Source of the DNA: Acidobacteriota bacterium | Lineage (GTDB): Bacteria > Acidobacteriota > Terriglobia > Terriglobales > Acidobacteriaceae | Assembly (NCBI GenBank): GCA_021846275.1 | Contig: JAJZBZ010000008.1 | Span: 1 to 64,000 of the forward strand | Reading direction: 5' to 3' | Length of the DNA: 64,000 nt | In this document: one piece after another, positions 1 through 9,164 of the stretch | How positions within the stretch are numbered: the first letter of the stretch is position 1 | Layout: each line of letters begins with the position of its first letter | Notes under the pieces: model-generated | The model's input: the letters and a program-made list of their open reading frames with translations, nothing else | Told to the model about the DNA's origin: nothing | Databases searched by the model: none | Translations under genes and position numbers: made by a program

Positions 1-1
1 C

Positions 2-199
2 ACGCACTGGTTCGCGGATATGAAGGAGGCCAAGTCCCTGATCGAGGCATGGCGAAAGGAATACAATGAGAGTCGTCCTCACGCATCTCTCGCGGATAGG
101 ACACCAGGCGAGTTCGCCAGCCAGTGCTCGGCTAGCCGCGCACTGGCTGAAACCCAAACCGGCTGCGGACTAACATCAGACTTGGTACAGAAAAACTAG
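2..199 (+). CDS. IS3-family transposase, C-terminal part only
   Basis: The frame is open from the window edge to a TAG at 197-199 and gives 65 residues. It contains the pattern IEAWRKEYNESRPHASL followed by RTPGEFA, which is the usual C-terminal end of the IS3-family integrase core (rve_3). The catalytic DDE glutamate and everything upstream lie outside the window, so I cannot tell whether the element is complete. The residues after the core (ETQTGCGLTSDLVQKN) are typical of IS3 OrfB tails. It is the only mobile DNA seen here. Confidence 0.85.
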   Translation, partial: THWFADMKEAKSLIEAWRKEYNESRPHASLADRTPGEFASQCSASRALAETQTGCGLTSDLVQKN

Positions 200-217
200 G
201 CCCTTCAAGGCCCTTCA
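198..217. repeat. two tandem copies of a 10-bp unit beside the IS3 stop codon
   Basis: The unit AGGCCCTTCA occurs twice in tandem, starting inside the transposase stop codon. It lies where the right end of the IS would be expected, so it may mark the element-chromosome junction. The left end is outside the window and the terminal inverted repeat cannot be confirmed. Confidence 0.5.
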
Positions 218-428
218 CCGCTGCGCTACACTAACAATCTCAACGGTACAAATTACCGGGCAGACCACCGTCGCGTCGGGTCGGCCAAGGCTCGGAAGAT
301 CGGATTGCGATTGGATCGCATGGCAAAAAATAGCCAAACGGTTTGAATTGTCAACAGGAATCCTGCTGCGCGGTTCCATGAACTTCGATACCGTCCGGTT
401 TATCGGCGACGGGAGGTGCGAGCCAGGC

Positions 429-1658
429 TTATGGATGCAGAAAGAGGCTGACGATGGATGCAGACATGAGGTTGGCCATGGTGCCGGCAAGCATGGCGCG
501 GAAGCCAAGCCGGGCAAGCTCGTTGCGGCGATCAGGAATCAATGCGCCGATGCCCCCGATCTGCATGCCGATGGAGCCGAGGTTGGCGAAGCCGCAGAGC
601 GCGTAAGTGGCAATCGTGAAGGAGCGAGGCAGCAGCATGGCTTTTTGCGTGCCCAGTGCCACGTAGGCTATGACCTCGTTGAGCACCATGCGCGTGCCGA
701 GCAGATTGCCGATGGCGGGCGCGTCGCGCCAGGGGATTCCGATGAGCCAGGCGACCGGCGCGAAGAGCCAACCCATTACCTGATTCAGGCTTGAGGGGAA
801 GAACCCGATGCCGGAGTGAATCCAGGCCATCAGGCTGTTGAGCAGCGCGACCAGCGCCAGAAAACTGATGAGCATGATGCCGACGTTGAAGGCCAGCTTG
901 CCGCCGTCAATGGTGCCTCGAGCGATGGCTCCGAGCAGATTCTCCGCGGAGTGCTGTTCGTTGACCGGGATGGTCACGCGGCCTTCGGTGGCTGGCGTTT
1001 CCGTTTCCGGCACCAGCATTTTGGCGATCAGGATGGTTCCGGGCGAGGTCATGATGACGGCCGCCAGCAGATGGCGCGCTTCAACGCCGTTCAGGATGTA
1101 GGCAGCCATGATGCCGCCGGAGACGTGAGCCATCCCGCTGGTCATAATCGTCATCAGTTCGGAGCGCGTGGCGTCGGCCAGAAACGGGCGGATCGTCAGC
1201 GGTGCCTCGGTCTGTCCCATGAAAATGGAAGCCGCTACATTCAGGCTCTCCGCACCGGAGATGCGCATCGTCTTCTGCATGGCCCAGGCAAAGCCGCGAA
1301 TGATGATCTGCATGACGCCGATGTGGTAGAGCACGGCGAAAAATGCCGAGATGAAAATGATCGTCGGCAGAACCTGAAAGGCGAAGATCGCGCCGAAGGA
1401 TGAGTGCTGTGCGCCGAGCGGGCCGAAGAGCATCGAGGTGCCTGCAAAGGTGCTGGCCAGCATGCTGTTGATGACCCCGCCAGCCCAGGCCAGTGCGCGC
1501 TGGCCAAACTCGAAGCGAAGCACGCCGTAAGCGAAAAGAAACTGCAATCCCAGACCCCAGAGGACAGTTCGCCAGCGGATCGAGCGGCGATCTGTGGAGC
1601 CGAGCCATGCGGCTAAGAGGATGAAGGCAAGACCGAGAATGCCAGTGAAACGAGCCAA
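429..1658 (-). CDS. nupC: concentrative nucleoside transporter (NupC/CNT family)
   Basis: This 409-residue, very hydrophobic protein should be an inner-membrane ion-coupled nucleoside importer. CNT hallmarks are visible: GQTEAPL in the first half, TRMVLNEVIAY in the second half, and GFANLGSIGMQIGG near the C terminus. Length matches E. coli NupC (about 400). The start is a TTG, with GGGAG a few bases upstream; the next internal Met is too far in to be the start. It is the last gene of a minus-strand operon, 37 bases after deoA, so it would import the nucleosides that cdd and deoA degrade. Confidence 0.95.
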   Translation of the reverse strand: MARFTGILGLAFILLAAWLGSTDRRSIRWRTVLWGLGLQFLFAYGVLRFEFGQRALAWAGGVINSMLASTFAGTSMLFGPLGAQHSSFGAIFAFQVLPTIIFISAFFAVLYHIGVMQIIIRGFAWAMQKTMRISGAESLNVAASIFMGQTEAPLTIRPFLADATRSELMTIMTSGMAHVSGGIMAAYILNGVEARHLLAAVIMTSPGTILIAKMLVPETETPATEGRVTIPVNEQHSAENLLGAIARGTIDGGKLAFNVGIMLISFLALVALLNSLMAWIHSGIGFFPSSLNQVMGWLFAPVAWLIGIPWRDAPAIGNLLGTRMVLNEVIAYVALGTQKAMLLPRSFTIATYALCGFANLGSIGMQIGGIGALIPDRRNELARLGFRAMLAGTMANLMSASIVSLFLHP

Positions 1659-1695
1659 GGGAAAGCTCCCGTGCGTAGTTAGAGTTGGAGCTAGA

Positions 1696-3108
<1,413 letters not shown>

Positions 3109-3126
3109 GGCTGAGGGCGCGCAGAG

Positions 3127-3558
3127 TCAGCGCGAGGCATGAGGCAGATCGAAGGCGTAGGGAAAAAGTTCGCCAAAGGCGCAGACGCGCGTCTCGACTG
3201 CGCCGGTTGTGGCAGAGGCCGCCGGAAATGCGACAGGCGTCCGCGCAGAGCAGAATTCGGCGAGAACCTGACGGCAGGCTCCGCAGGGTGGGCTGGCGGA
3301 TTGGTTGAGGTTGGCAACGGCGATGGCCTCGATGCGAATCTGCGGACCACGCTCGGCGATGGCACGGACCAGCGCGGATCGCTCGGCGCAGAGAGTAAGT
3401 CCGTAGCTGGAATTTTCGACATTTGCTCCGGTGACGATCTCACCCGTCACGAGCAAAAGCGCCGCGCCGACGCGGAAGCCGGAGTACGGCGCATAGGCGT
3501 GAACGGCTGCGGCGACTGCGGCGGCGAGCAGATGAGCGGGATCAAAGATTTGCGACAT
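3127..3558 (-). CDS. cdd: cytidine deaminase
   Basis: Zinc-dependent deamination of cytidine and deoxycytidine to uridine and deoxyuridine. The 143-residue product has the CDA zinc motifs CAERSAL and PPCGACRQVL, and the length fits the short homotetrameric type. An open frame continues upstream to 3780, but the extra 74 residues match no CDA and overlap the cheA leader, so the start is placed at the ATG of MSQIFDPAHLL. It is the first gene of the salvage operon and is divergent from cheA; the 206-base gap must carry both promoters. Confidence 0.95.
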   Translation of the reverse strand: MSQIFDPAHLLAAAVAAAVHAYAPYSGFRVGAALLLVTGEIVTGANVENSSYGLTLCAERSALVRAIAERGPQIRIEAIAVANLNQSASPPCGACRQVLAEFCSARTPVAFPAASATTGAVETRVCAFGELFPYAFDLPHASR

Positions 3559-3604
3559 GGTGGCCGTTTCAGCGTACTTGAGCCGGGGCGCAAGGGCAAG
3601 CGAT

Positions 3605-3632
3605 TCAAGTTTTGGCCTGCGGAAACCGATAA
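3605..3632 (+). promoter_or_regulatory. candidate sigma-28 (FliA/SigD-type) promoter for the che operon
   Basis: TCAAGTTT at 3605-3612, a 12-base spacer, and ACCGATAA at 3625-3632 match the flagellar sigma consensus TAAAGTTT-N11-GCCGATAA at seven of eight positions in each box, with one extra spacer base. It points at cheA and lies 132 bases before its ATG. Chemotaxis operons are classic targets of this sigma factor, which supports the call. No factor gene is in the window. Confidence 0.42.
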
Positions 3633-3764
3633 GAGCGGGAGGGTCGCGAACGTATATCCGCGCTGTATCGCCGCCGGGACAGGCAGGAACAGGATGGCGG
3701 GCAACCGGCCTGGAACGCGAGGCCACGCGCTGTGTGCGCAAAAGAACCAGCAGGAAGGCCGGCG

Positions 3765-6032
3765 ATGGATGATCTGACACGGGAGTTCCTGATTGAAAGC
3801 CAGGATGGCCTGGACCGGATGGAGCGATGCCTGACGGACCTCGAAGAGCGTCCGGAGGATCGCGAACTGCTGAGTGAAATCTTCCGTTCGGTGCATACGA
3901 TCAAGGGCACGACTGGATTTCTTGGCTTCAAGCGGCTGGAGAAGCTGGCGCATGCGGGCGAGAATCTGCTTGGCCTGCTGCGTGACGGCAAACTGGTGGC
4001 CACGCCGCCGATCATCACCGGGCTGCTGGAGCTGCTGGACGGACTGCGCCTGATTCTGCGCAGCGTGGAGGAGACGGGCGGCGAAGGCGAACAGGAGGAT
4101 GTGGCGCTGATTGAGCAGTTGAAGCGGTTGCACGAGTCTCCCGCTGAAGCTACGCCCGCGTCCACGGCGAAGACAGCGGATGCTGCGGTAGTCGTGGTGA
4201 AAGCGGAGGGCGTGGAGCTTACGAAGTCGAGCGCTGAGGCGCTGCCGAAGCTGCCGGAGGCGGATACGGCTTCGGATACTCAGAAATCAACGCCGACGAA
4301 GATGAGCATGTCGGCTGCTCCGACTGCCGAGCCTGGCGAGGCGCAGAATCCGAAGCCGGGCGCGTCGGCGGCCACGGACAGTACGCTGCGCGTGGATGTT
4401 GCGCTGCTGAATCAGATGATGAATCTGGTGGGAGAACTGGTGCTGACGCGCAATCAGATTCTGCAGGCCACGGCGCATCACGCCGATCTGACGCTGCTCT
4501 CGCGTCGGCTGGACATGGTGACGGCGGATCTGCGCGAGTCCGTGATGAGGGCGCGAATGCAGCCGGTGTCCCATGTCTTTTCCAAGTTTCCGCGTATTAT
4601 TCGTGACCTTTCACAGATGCTGAACCGCAGGGTTCGGCTGGTGATGGAGGGTCAGGAGACGGAGCTGGACAAAAGTCTGCTGGAGGCGATCAAGGATCCG
4701 CTGACGCATGCGGTGCGCAACTCGATGGATCACGGGATTGAGTCGCCGGAGGAGCGTGTGGCCTCGGGCAAGGATCCGGAGGGAACGCTGAAGCTGCGCG
4801 CCTATCAGGAGAGCAGTCATGTGATTATCGAGGTCTCCGATGACGGAGCAGGGATTCGCGTGGAAAAGGTGCGAAACAAGGCGATTGAGCGCGAGCTGAT
4901 TGCAGCCGAGCGCGCGGCGCAGTTGAGCGAGCGCGAGCTGCTGCAACTGATATTCCTGCCGGGCTTCTCGACGGCGGAAGCGGTGACGAATGTGAGCGGT
5001 CGCGGCGTGGGCATGGACGTCGTGCGCACCAACGTGGAAAAGATTGGCGGCAAGGTGGAAGTTGACTCGAAGCCAGGCATGGGAACGACGCTGCGACTGC
5101 GGATTCCACTGACGTTGGCGATTATACCGGCGCTGATTGTGAAGAGCCAGCAGCAGAGCTTCGCGCTGCCGCAGGGCGCGCTGCATGAGCTGGTGCATGT
5201 GCCGCCGGATCGGTACGAACAGGAGATCGAATGGATGGAAGGCGCGCCGCTCCACCGGTTGCGTGGAAACCTGCTCCCGCTGGTCTTTCTGGAGCGGATG
5301 CTGAAGCCGGGCAATGGCGAAAAACCAGGAGCTGGGCGGGACAATTTCATCGCCGTGCTGGAGGTGGATGGTCGGCGATTTGGATTGGTCGTGGATGGGC
5401 TGGCCGATCCGGAAGAGATTGTGGTGAAGCCGCTGAGCGCCGTGCTGAAGTCGATTGGGCTATACACGGGCGCGACCGTGCTGGGCAGCGGTGATCTGGC
5501 GCTGATCCTCGATCCGGGATCGATTGCCGTGCGGGCCGGAGTTCAGATGACGATGCGGGACGAGCATGTTGACACCGAGCAGGGCGGCGGAAACGAAACA
5601 CTGCGAGGAGCCGAGTATCTGGTGGTGGAGGCCGCGTCGCGCAAGGCCGCCGTGGCGCTCAGCGATGTGCTGCGAATTGAGCGGATACCGATCTCGCGAA
5701 TCGAGTACATCGGCTATCGTCCGGTGTTGAATTTTGAAGGGCAACTTCTGCCGGTGGAGGATGTGGGTGGAATTTTGCGTGAGGCCGGTGATCGGGCCGT
5801 GGCTGAGGACAGGCAGGTTACGGTGGTGGTCTGTCGCGAGGGCAATCGACACGTGGGCCTGGCTGTGAATGCCGTGTTGGATGTGGCCGCGGGCAGGCAT
5901 CTCATCGAGGCGGGAACGGAGCGGATGGCCGATGGCGTGACGCTGCTGAAGGAGCAGGTGACCAGCGTGGTGAACCTGAACGGCGTGGAAGCGCTGCCGA
6001 CAACCGCTGGGTATGCGGAGGAGATGCGATGA
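3765..6032 (+). CDS. cheA: chemotaxis histidine kinase CheA
   Basis: Central kinase of the chemotaxis array: it autophosphorylates on the HPt histidine and passes phosphate to CheY and CheB. The 755 residues contain an N-terminal HPt domain with the site in RSVHTIKGTTGF (His44), a variable linker to about 204, the P3 dimerisation helices, the HATPase core (N box around residue 315 in VRNSMDHGIES, G box around 400 in SGRGVGMDVV), and a CheW-like P5 from about 445. A second CheW-like module starts near 613 (LRGAEYLVVEAASRK). No CheY-binding P2 domain or receiver domain is apparent. The ATG follows AGGAAGG. Its stop overlaps cheW by ATGA. Confidence 0.97.
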   Translation: MDDLTREFLIESQDGLDRMERCLTDLEERPEDRELLSEIFRSVHTIKGTTGFLGFKRLEKLAHAGENLLGLLRDGKLVATPPIITGLLELLDGLRLILRSVEETGGEGEQEDVALIEQLKRLHESPAEATPASTAKTADAAVVVVKAEGVELTKSSAEALPKLPEADTASDTQKSTPTKMSMSAAPTAEPGEAQNPKPGASAATDSTLRVDVALLNQMMNLVGELVLTRNQILQATAHHADLTLLSRRLDMVTADLRESVMRARMQPVSHVFSKFPRIIRDLSQMLNRRVRLVMEGQETELDKSLLEAIKDPLTHAVRNSMDHGIESPEERVASGKDPEGTLKLRAYQESSHVIIEVSDDGAGIRVEKVRNKAIERELIAAERAAQLSERELLQLIFLPGFSTAEAVTNVSGRGVGMDVVRTNVEKIGGKVEVDSKPGMGTTLRLRIPLTLAIIPALIVKSQQQSFALPQGALHELVHVPPDRYEQEIEWMEGAPLHRLRGNLLPLVFLERMLKPGNGEKPGAGRDNFIAVLEVDGRRFGLVVDGLADPEEIVVKPLSAVLKSIGLYTGATVLGSGDLALILDPGSIAVRAGVQMTMRDEHVDTEQGGGNETLRGAEYLVVEAASRKAAVALSDVLRIERIPISRIEYIGYRPVLNFEGQLLPVEDVGGILREAGDRAVAEDRQVTVVVCREGNRHVGLAVNAVLDVAAGRHLIEAGTERMADGVTLLKEQVTSVVNLNGVEALPTTAGYAEEMR

Positions 6033-6619
6033 GCGAGGCTGGGAGCGCGGGGATGGTCGTGGTCGAAGGCGCGAAGCAGTCGACGTGGCAGCCGGACAAG
6101 AGCGAGACGCTGGCTGAGATTTGTTCGGTAAGACTTGCAGAGACGCTGTTTGGCGTTCCGATCCGACACATTCTGGAGATTGTGGGTGGCGCGCGACCGG
6201 AGCCTGTGCCGCTTGCTCCGGAGTTTGTGGGTGGGCTGGTGCATTATCGTGGCGACGTGCTGACGACGGTCTCGCTGCGCCGACTGTTGGGGTTGGCCGA
6301 GCGGGAGGGGTCGCAGGACATTCTGGTGCTGGAAGGCGAGCAGGGAAGTTTTGGCCTGCTGATGGACGCGGTGGGTGAGGTTCTGACGGTTTCTTCGAAG
6401 AGTTTTGAGCCGAATCCATCGACTCTGGATGAGCGCAGGAGGATGCTGTTTGCCGGAGCGTACAAGCTGGACGGGAGGCTACTGGTGATGCTGGATCCGG
6501 AGCGGCTGGATCCGATGCGGCTGGACTCGATCAAACTGGATTGGATGAAGCTGGACTCGATGCGACCGAGTTCGGCGCACGATGTCACAGCGTCGAGCGA
6601 TGGCATGAGGGAGGAATGA
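6029..6619 (+). CDS. cheW: chemotaxis adaptor CheW with repeat tail
   Basis: Couples receptors to CheA in the cytoplasmic array. The CheW domain occupies roughly residues 25-150, with typical signatures such as FGVPIRHILEIV and GLVHYRGDVLTTVSLRRLLGL. The protein is 196 residues against about 150-170 for most CheWs. The excess is a C-terminal tail of five L-D-x-x-(R/K) pentapeptides (see the repeat entry) that looks like an amplification of the normal last CheW helix (VMLDPERL). It overlaps cheA by four bases and its stop overlaps a possible cheY start, so translation is probably coupled. Confidence 0.95.
   Translation: MSEAGSAGMVVVEGAKQSTWQPDKSETLAEICSVRLAETLFGVPIRHILEIVGGARPEPVPLAPEFVGGLVHYRGDVLTTVSLRRLLGLAEREGSQDILVLEGEQGSFGLLMDAVGEVLTVSSKSFEPNPSTLDERRRMLFAGAYKLDGRLLVMLDPERLDPMRLDSIKLDWMKLDSMRPSSAHDVTASSDGMREE
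6491..6565 (+). repeat. five tandem 15-bp units in the 3' end of cheW
   Basis: Exactly five 15-base units (starts 6491, 6506, 6521, 6536, 6551) each begin CTGGAT or CTGGAC and encode Leu-Asp-x-x-Arg/Lys. Unit 1 is the normal last helix of the CheW fold; the others repeat it with divergence at the third to fifth residues. This implies in-frame tandem duplication followed by drift. Confidence 0.9.
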
Positions 6620-6621
6620 CG

Positions 6622-6990
6622 ATGCGCGCGTTGATTGTGGATGATTCGCGGTTTGTGCGGGAGTTTCTGCGGGGATTGCTGGAAGAGCGCGGGATTGAGT
6701 GTGAGGAGGCGGTGGATGGGCAGGCGGGCATGAATCGCGTGCATGAGGGAGGGCCATTTGATCTGGCGCTGGTGGATTGGAACATGCCGGTGATGGATGG
6801 ATTTGAGATGCTGCGACGGCTTCGCACGGAGGGTCATGATGAGATGAAGGTGATGATGGTGACGACAGAGGCGGAGAATGAGTTCATCACGCGGGCCCTC
6901 GACGCGGGAGCCAACGAGTATCTGATGAAGCCGTTTGACGGCGAAGCGCTGGCCGAAAAGCTGACCATGCTTGGGCTGGTGGAGGCGTAA
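6622..6990 (+). CDS. cheY: single-domain response regulator CheY
   Basis: A 122-residue stand-alone receiver domain. Acidic pocket residues are in IVDDSRF, the phosphoacceptor is Asp52 in LALVDWNMPVMDG, and the conserved Lys lies in YLMKPFDG. It is the expected output of CheA, acting on the motor or pili. An ATG at 6616 overlaps the cheW stop, but the GAGGGAGGA ribosome site ends only about one base before it; 6622 has normal spacing, so I chose that. It lies between cheW and cheB, three bases before cheB. Confidence 0.93.
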   Translation: MRALIVDDSRFVREFLRGLLEERGIECEEAVDGQAGMNRVHEGGPFDLALVDWNMPVMDGFEMLRRLRTEGHDEMKVMMVTTEAENEFITRALDAGANEYLMKPFDGEALAEKLTMLGLVEA

Positions 6991-6993
6991 GGT

Positions 6994-8172
6994 ATGACGG
7001 AACCGGATGGAGTGGTGAGAATCCTCATTGTGGATGATTCGGCGGTGATGCGTAGCTTGTTGCGTGCGGTGTTGATGACCGATGCGCGCCTGGAGGTGCT
7101 GACGACGGCGAGCGACGGCGAATCGGGATTGCGCGCGATGGAGACGATGCGTCCGGACCTGGTGCTGCTGGATGTGGAGATGCCGGTGATGGACGGGCTG
7201 AGCACGCTCCGCGCAATGCGGGATCGCGGGCTGCGCGTGCCGGTGATCATGTGCAGCACGCTGACGCAGCGCGGTGCGCAGGTGACGATGGAAGCGCTGG
7301 CTACTGGCGCAGCGGACTACGTGGCGAAGCCATCCGGGCAGCCATCGCGTGAGGCAGCAGTGGACGCGCTGGCACACGATCTGATCCCGAAGATACTGGC
7401 GCTGACGACCCGAAGCACGATGGTGATGAACCCCTTGCGAACGACTGCGGGCGTGTTGCCGCCGCTCACGCCGTCTGTTCCGGGAGCAGCGATTTTTGAG
7501 GCAAATCGCGGGACGGCTCCGAGTGGCTCGGCTGGGCATGCGGGGACAAGCGCAGCGCCGCGCGCGGTGGTGATGGGAGTTTCGACAGGTGGCCCGGCAG
7601 CGCTGGACATGCTGTTGCCCGCACTGCCGGGGAATTTTCCACTTCCAGTGCTGGTGGTGCAGCATATGCCGGAACTGTTTACGAAACTGCTTGCGGAGCG
7701 ATTGGATTCTCGCTGCGCGCTGCGCGTGGTGGAGGCGCAGGAGGAAATGGCGGTTGAGTCTGGACATGTGTATGTGGCCAAGGGGGACTGGCACATGGAA
7801 CTGGCGGCAGGCGGCCGACGGTTGCGGCTGACTCAGGCTCTGCCGGAGAACCATTGCAGGCCGTCCGTGGATGTTTTGTTTCGATCGGCGGCGGCGGTGT
7901 GGGGCAATGGGGTGCTCGGAGTGATTCTGACCGGGATGGGCGCGGATGGGCTTGCTGGTTGCAGGATGATTCAGGCGCGTGGCGGCAGCGTACTGGCGCA
8001 GGATCAGGAGACGAGCGCGGTGTGGGGCATGCCAGGCGCAGTGGCGCAGGCGGGGCTGGCGATGAAGGTGTTGCCGTTACAGGCGATTGCCGGAGAACTG
8101 ATGCAGATGGCGCACAGAAAGAGTGGTGCGGGCAGCGGAGTGGAGACGATGCGGCAGAAGTGGGCGGTCTGA
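6994..8172 (+). CDS. cheB: protein-glutamate methylesterase / glutamine deamidase CheB
   Basis: Removes methyl groups from receptor glutamates, giving adaptation feedback. The 392 residues comprise a receiver domain (VDDSAVMR, phosphoacceptor Asp60 in LVLLDVEMPVMDG), a Gly/Ala/Pro-rich linker to about 188, and the catalytic domain. The triad is visible: Ser197 in MGVSTGGPAALD, His224 in VVQHMPELF and Asp318 in LTGMGADGLAG. It sits three bases after cheY and three before cheR, in the usual co-transcribed order. Confidence 0.97.
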   Translation: MTEPDGVVRILIVDDSAVMRSLLRAVLMTDARLEVLTTASDGESGLRAMETMRPDLVLLDVEMPVMDGLSTLRAMRDRGLRVPVIMCSTLTQRGAQVTMEALATGAADYVAKPSGQPSREAAVDALAHDLIPKILALTTRSTMVMNPLRTTAGVLPPLTPSVPGAAIFEANRGTAPSGSAGHAGTSAAPRAVVMGVSTGGPAALDMLLPALPGNFPLPVLVVQHMPELFTKLLAERLDSRCALRVVEAQEEMAVESGHVYVAKGDWHMELAAGGRRLRLTQALPENHCRPSVDVLFRSAAAVWGNGVLGVILTGMGADGLAGCRMIQARGGSVLAQDQETSAVWGMPGAVAQAGLAMKVLPLQAIAGELMQMAHRKSGAGSGVETMRQKWAV

Positions 8173-8175
8173 GCC

Positions 8176-9069
8176 GTGAGCGCGGACATGATGGGCGCAT
8201 CGACGGCGGCTTGGGGCGGAGTGGCGCGCTCGGAGGCGGCTTCTGCGGCGGAGTACGCGTACCTGCGTCAGCTTGTGTTTGAGCAGTCTCAGAATGTGCT
8301 GGACGCTTCACGGGATTATCTGTTTGAGACGCGATTGTCGCGACTGTTGCGCGCGCATGGGATGACGCATCTGGAAGAGTTGGTGCAATTGCTGAAGGTG
8401 AAGCGCAGCGCGCCACTGGCGCGCTCGGTGGCGGAGGCGATGACGATTAATGAAACGAGTTTCTTCCGCGACGGGCGGCCGTTTGAGTTGTTGCGAACGG
8501 AACTTCTGCCGAGGCTGATCGAAGCACGCAGGACGACGCGGCGACTGCGATTCTGGAGCGCGGCCTGCTCCACAGGGCAGGAGGCGTATAGCCTGGCGAT
8601 GCTGCTGCGCGAGCATTTTCCGGCGTTGGACGGCTGGGACGTGGTGATTGAAGGTACGGATTTCTGCGGCGAGGTAGTCGGGCGCGCGCAGAGCGGGCGC
8701 TATCAGCGGATTGAGATCAATCGAGGGCTGCGGGCGCGGCATATTGTGACGTATTTTGACCACGCTGACGAGGAATGGACGGTGAAGCCGGAACTGAAGC
8801 GGATGTGCCGATTCCGGCAGGCGAATCTGTGCGCGTCGAATCTGCCGTTCAGCGAAACCTTTGACGTGGTGATGCTGCGGAACGTGATGCTCTATTTCAA
8901 CCAGGAGACGCGGAAGCGGCTGTTGAAGCAGGTGCGACGGCTGCTGGCCAACGACGGCGTGCTGTTCCTGGGGTCAGCCGAGCAGCCCACGGACATGACG
9001 CTGTGGACGTCGGTGCTGGCGGGCGGAACGGCGCATTATCTGCCGAAGGCGATGTCTGGTTCACGCTGA
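8176..9069 (+). CDS. cheR: chemotaxis methyltransferase CheR
   Basis: SAM-dependent methylation of receptor glutamates, opposing CheB. The 297 residues have the N-terminal helical CheR domain (ending near VAEAMTINETSFFRDGRPF) and the Rossmann methyltransferase domain (FWSAACSTGQEAYSLAML, then VVMLRNVMLYF). The start is taken as the GTG at 8176, three bases after cheB; ATGs at 8188 and 8191 are alternatives and no strong ribosome site separates them. No C-terminal TPRs or receptor-tethering extension are present. It is the last gene of the che operon. Confidence 0.96.
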   Translation: MSADMMGASTAAWGGVARSEAASAAEYAYLRQLVFEQSQNVLDASRDYLFETRLSRLLRAHGMTHLEELVQLLKVKRSAPLARSVAEAMTINETSFFRDGRPFELLRTELLPRLIEARRTTRRLRFWSAACSTGQEAYSLAMLLREHFPALDGWDVVIEGTDFCGEVVGRAQSGRYQRIEINRGLRARHIVTYFDHADEEWTVKPELKRMCRFRQANLCASNLPFSETFDVVMLRNVMLYFNQETRKRLLKQVRRLLANDGVLFLGSAEQPTDMTLWTSVLAGGTAHYLPKAMSGSR

Positions 9070-9150
9070 CAGGCAGGCACGGTTGCGCGGCATGGAAGTG
9101 GAGTAGTGCGTTGAGGGCCGTACGAGTCAGCGAGGCGCGAGTGTGCAGGC

Positions 9151-9156
9151 TATGCT
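9151..9156 (+). promoter_or_regulatory. possible -10 element just upstream of lhr
   Basis: TATGCT lies only eight bases before the lhr ATG, and no ribosome-binding site is visible in front of that ATG. If used, transcription would begin at or next to the start codon and the mRNA would be leaderless. The matching -35 region is poor. Confidence 0.3.
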
Positions 9157-9164
9157 TATAAGCG

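Noticed and set aside
3559-3780. N-terminal extension of cytidine deaminase
   Set aside because: The extra residues do not match the family and cover the cheA promoter region; the internal ATG gives the normal length.
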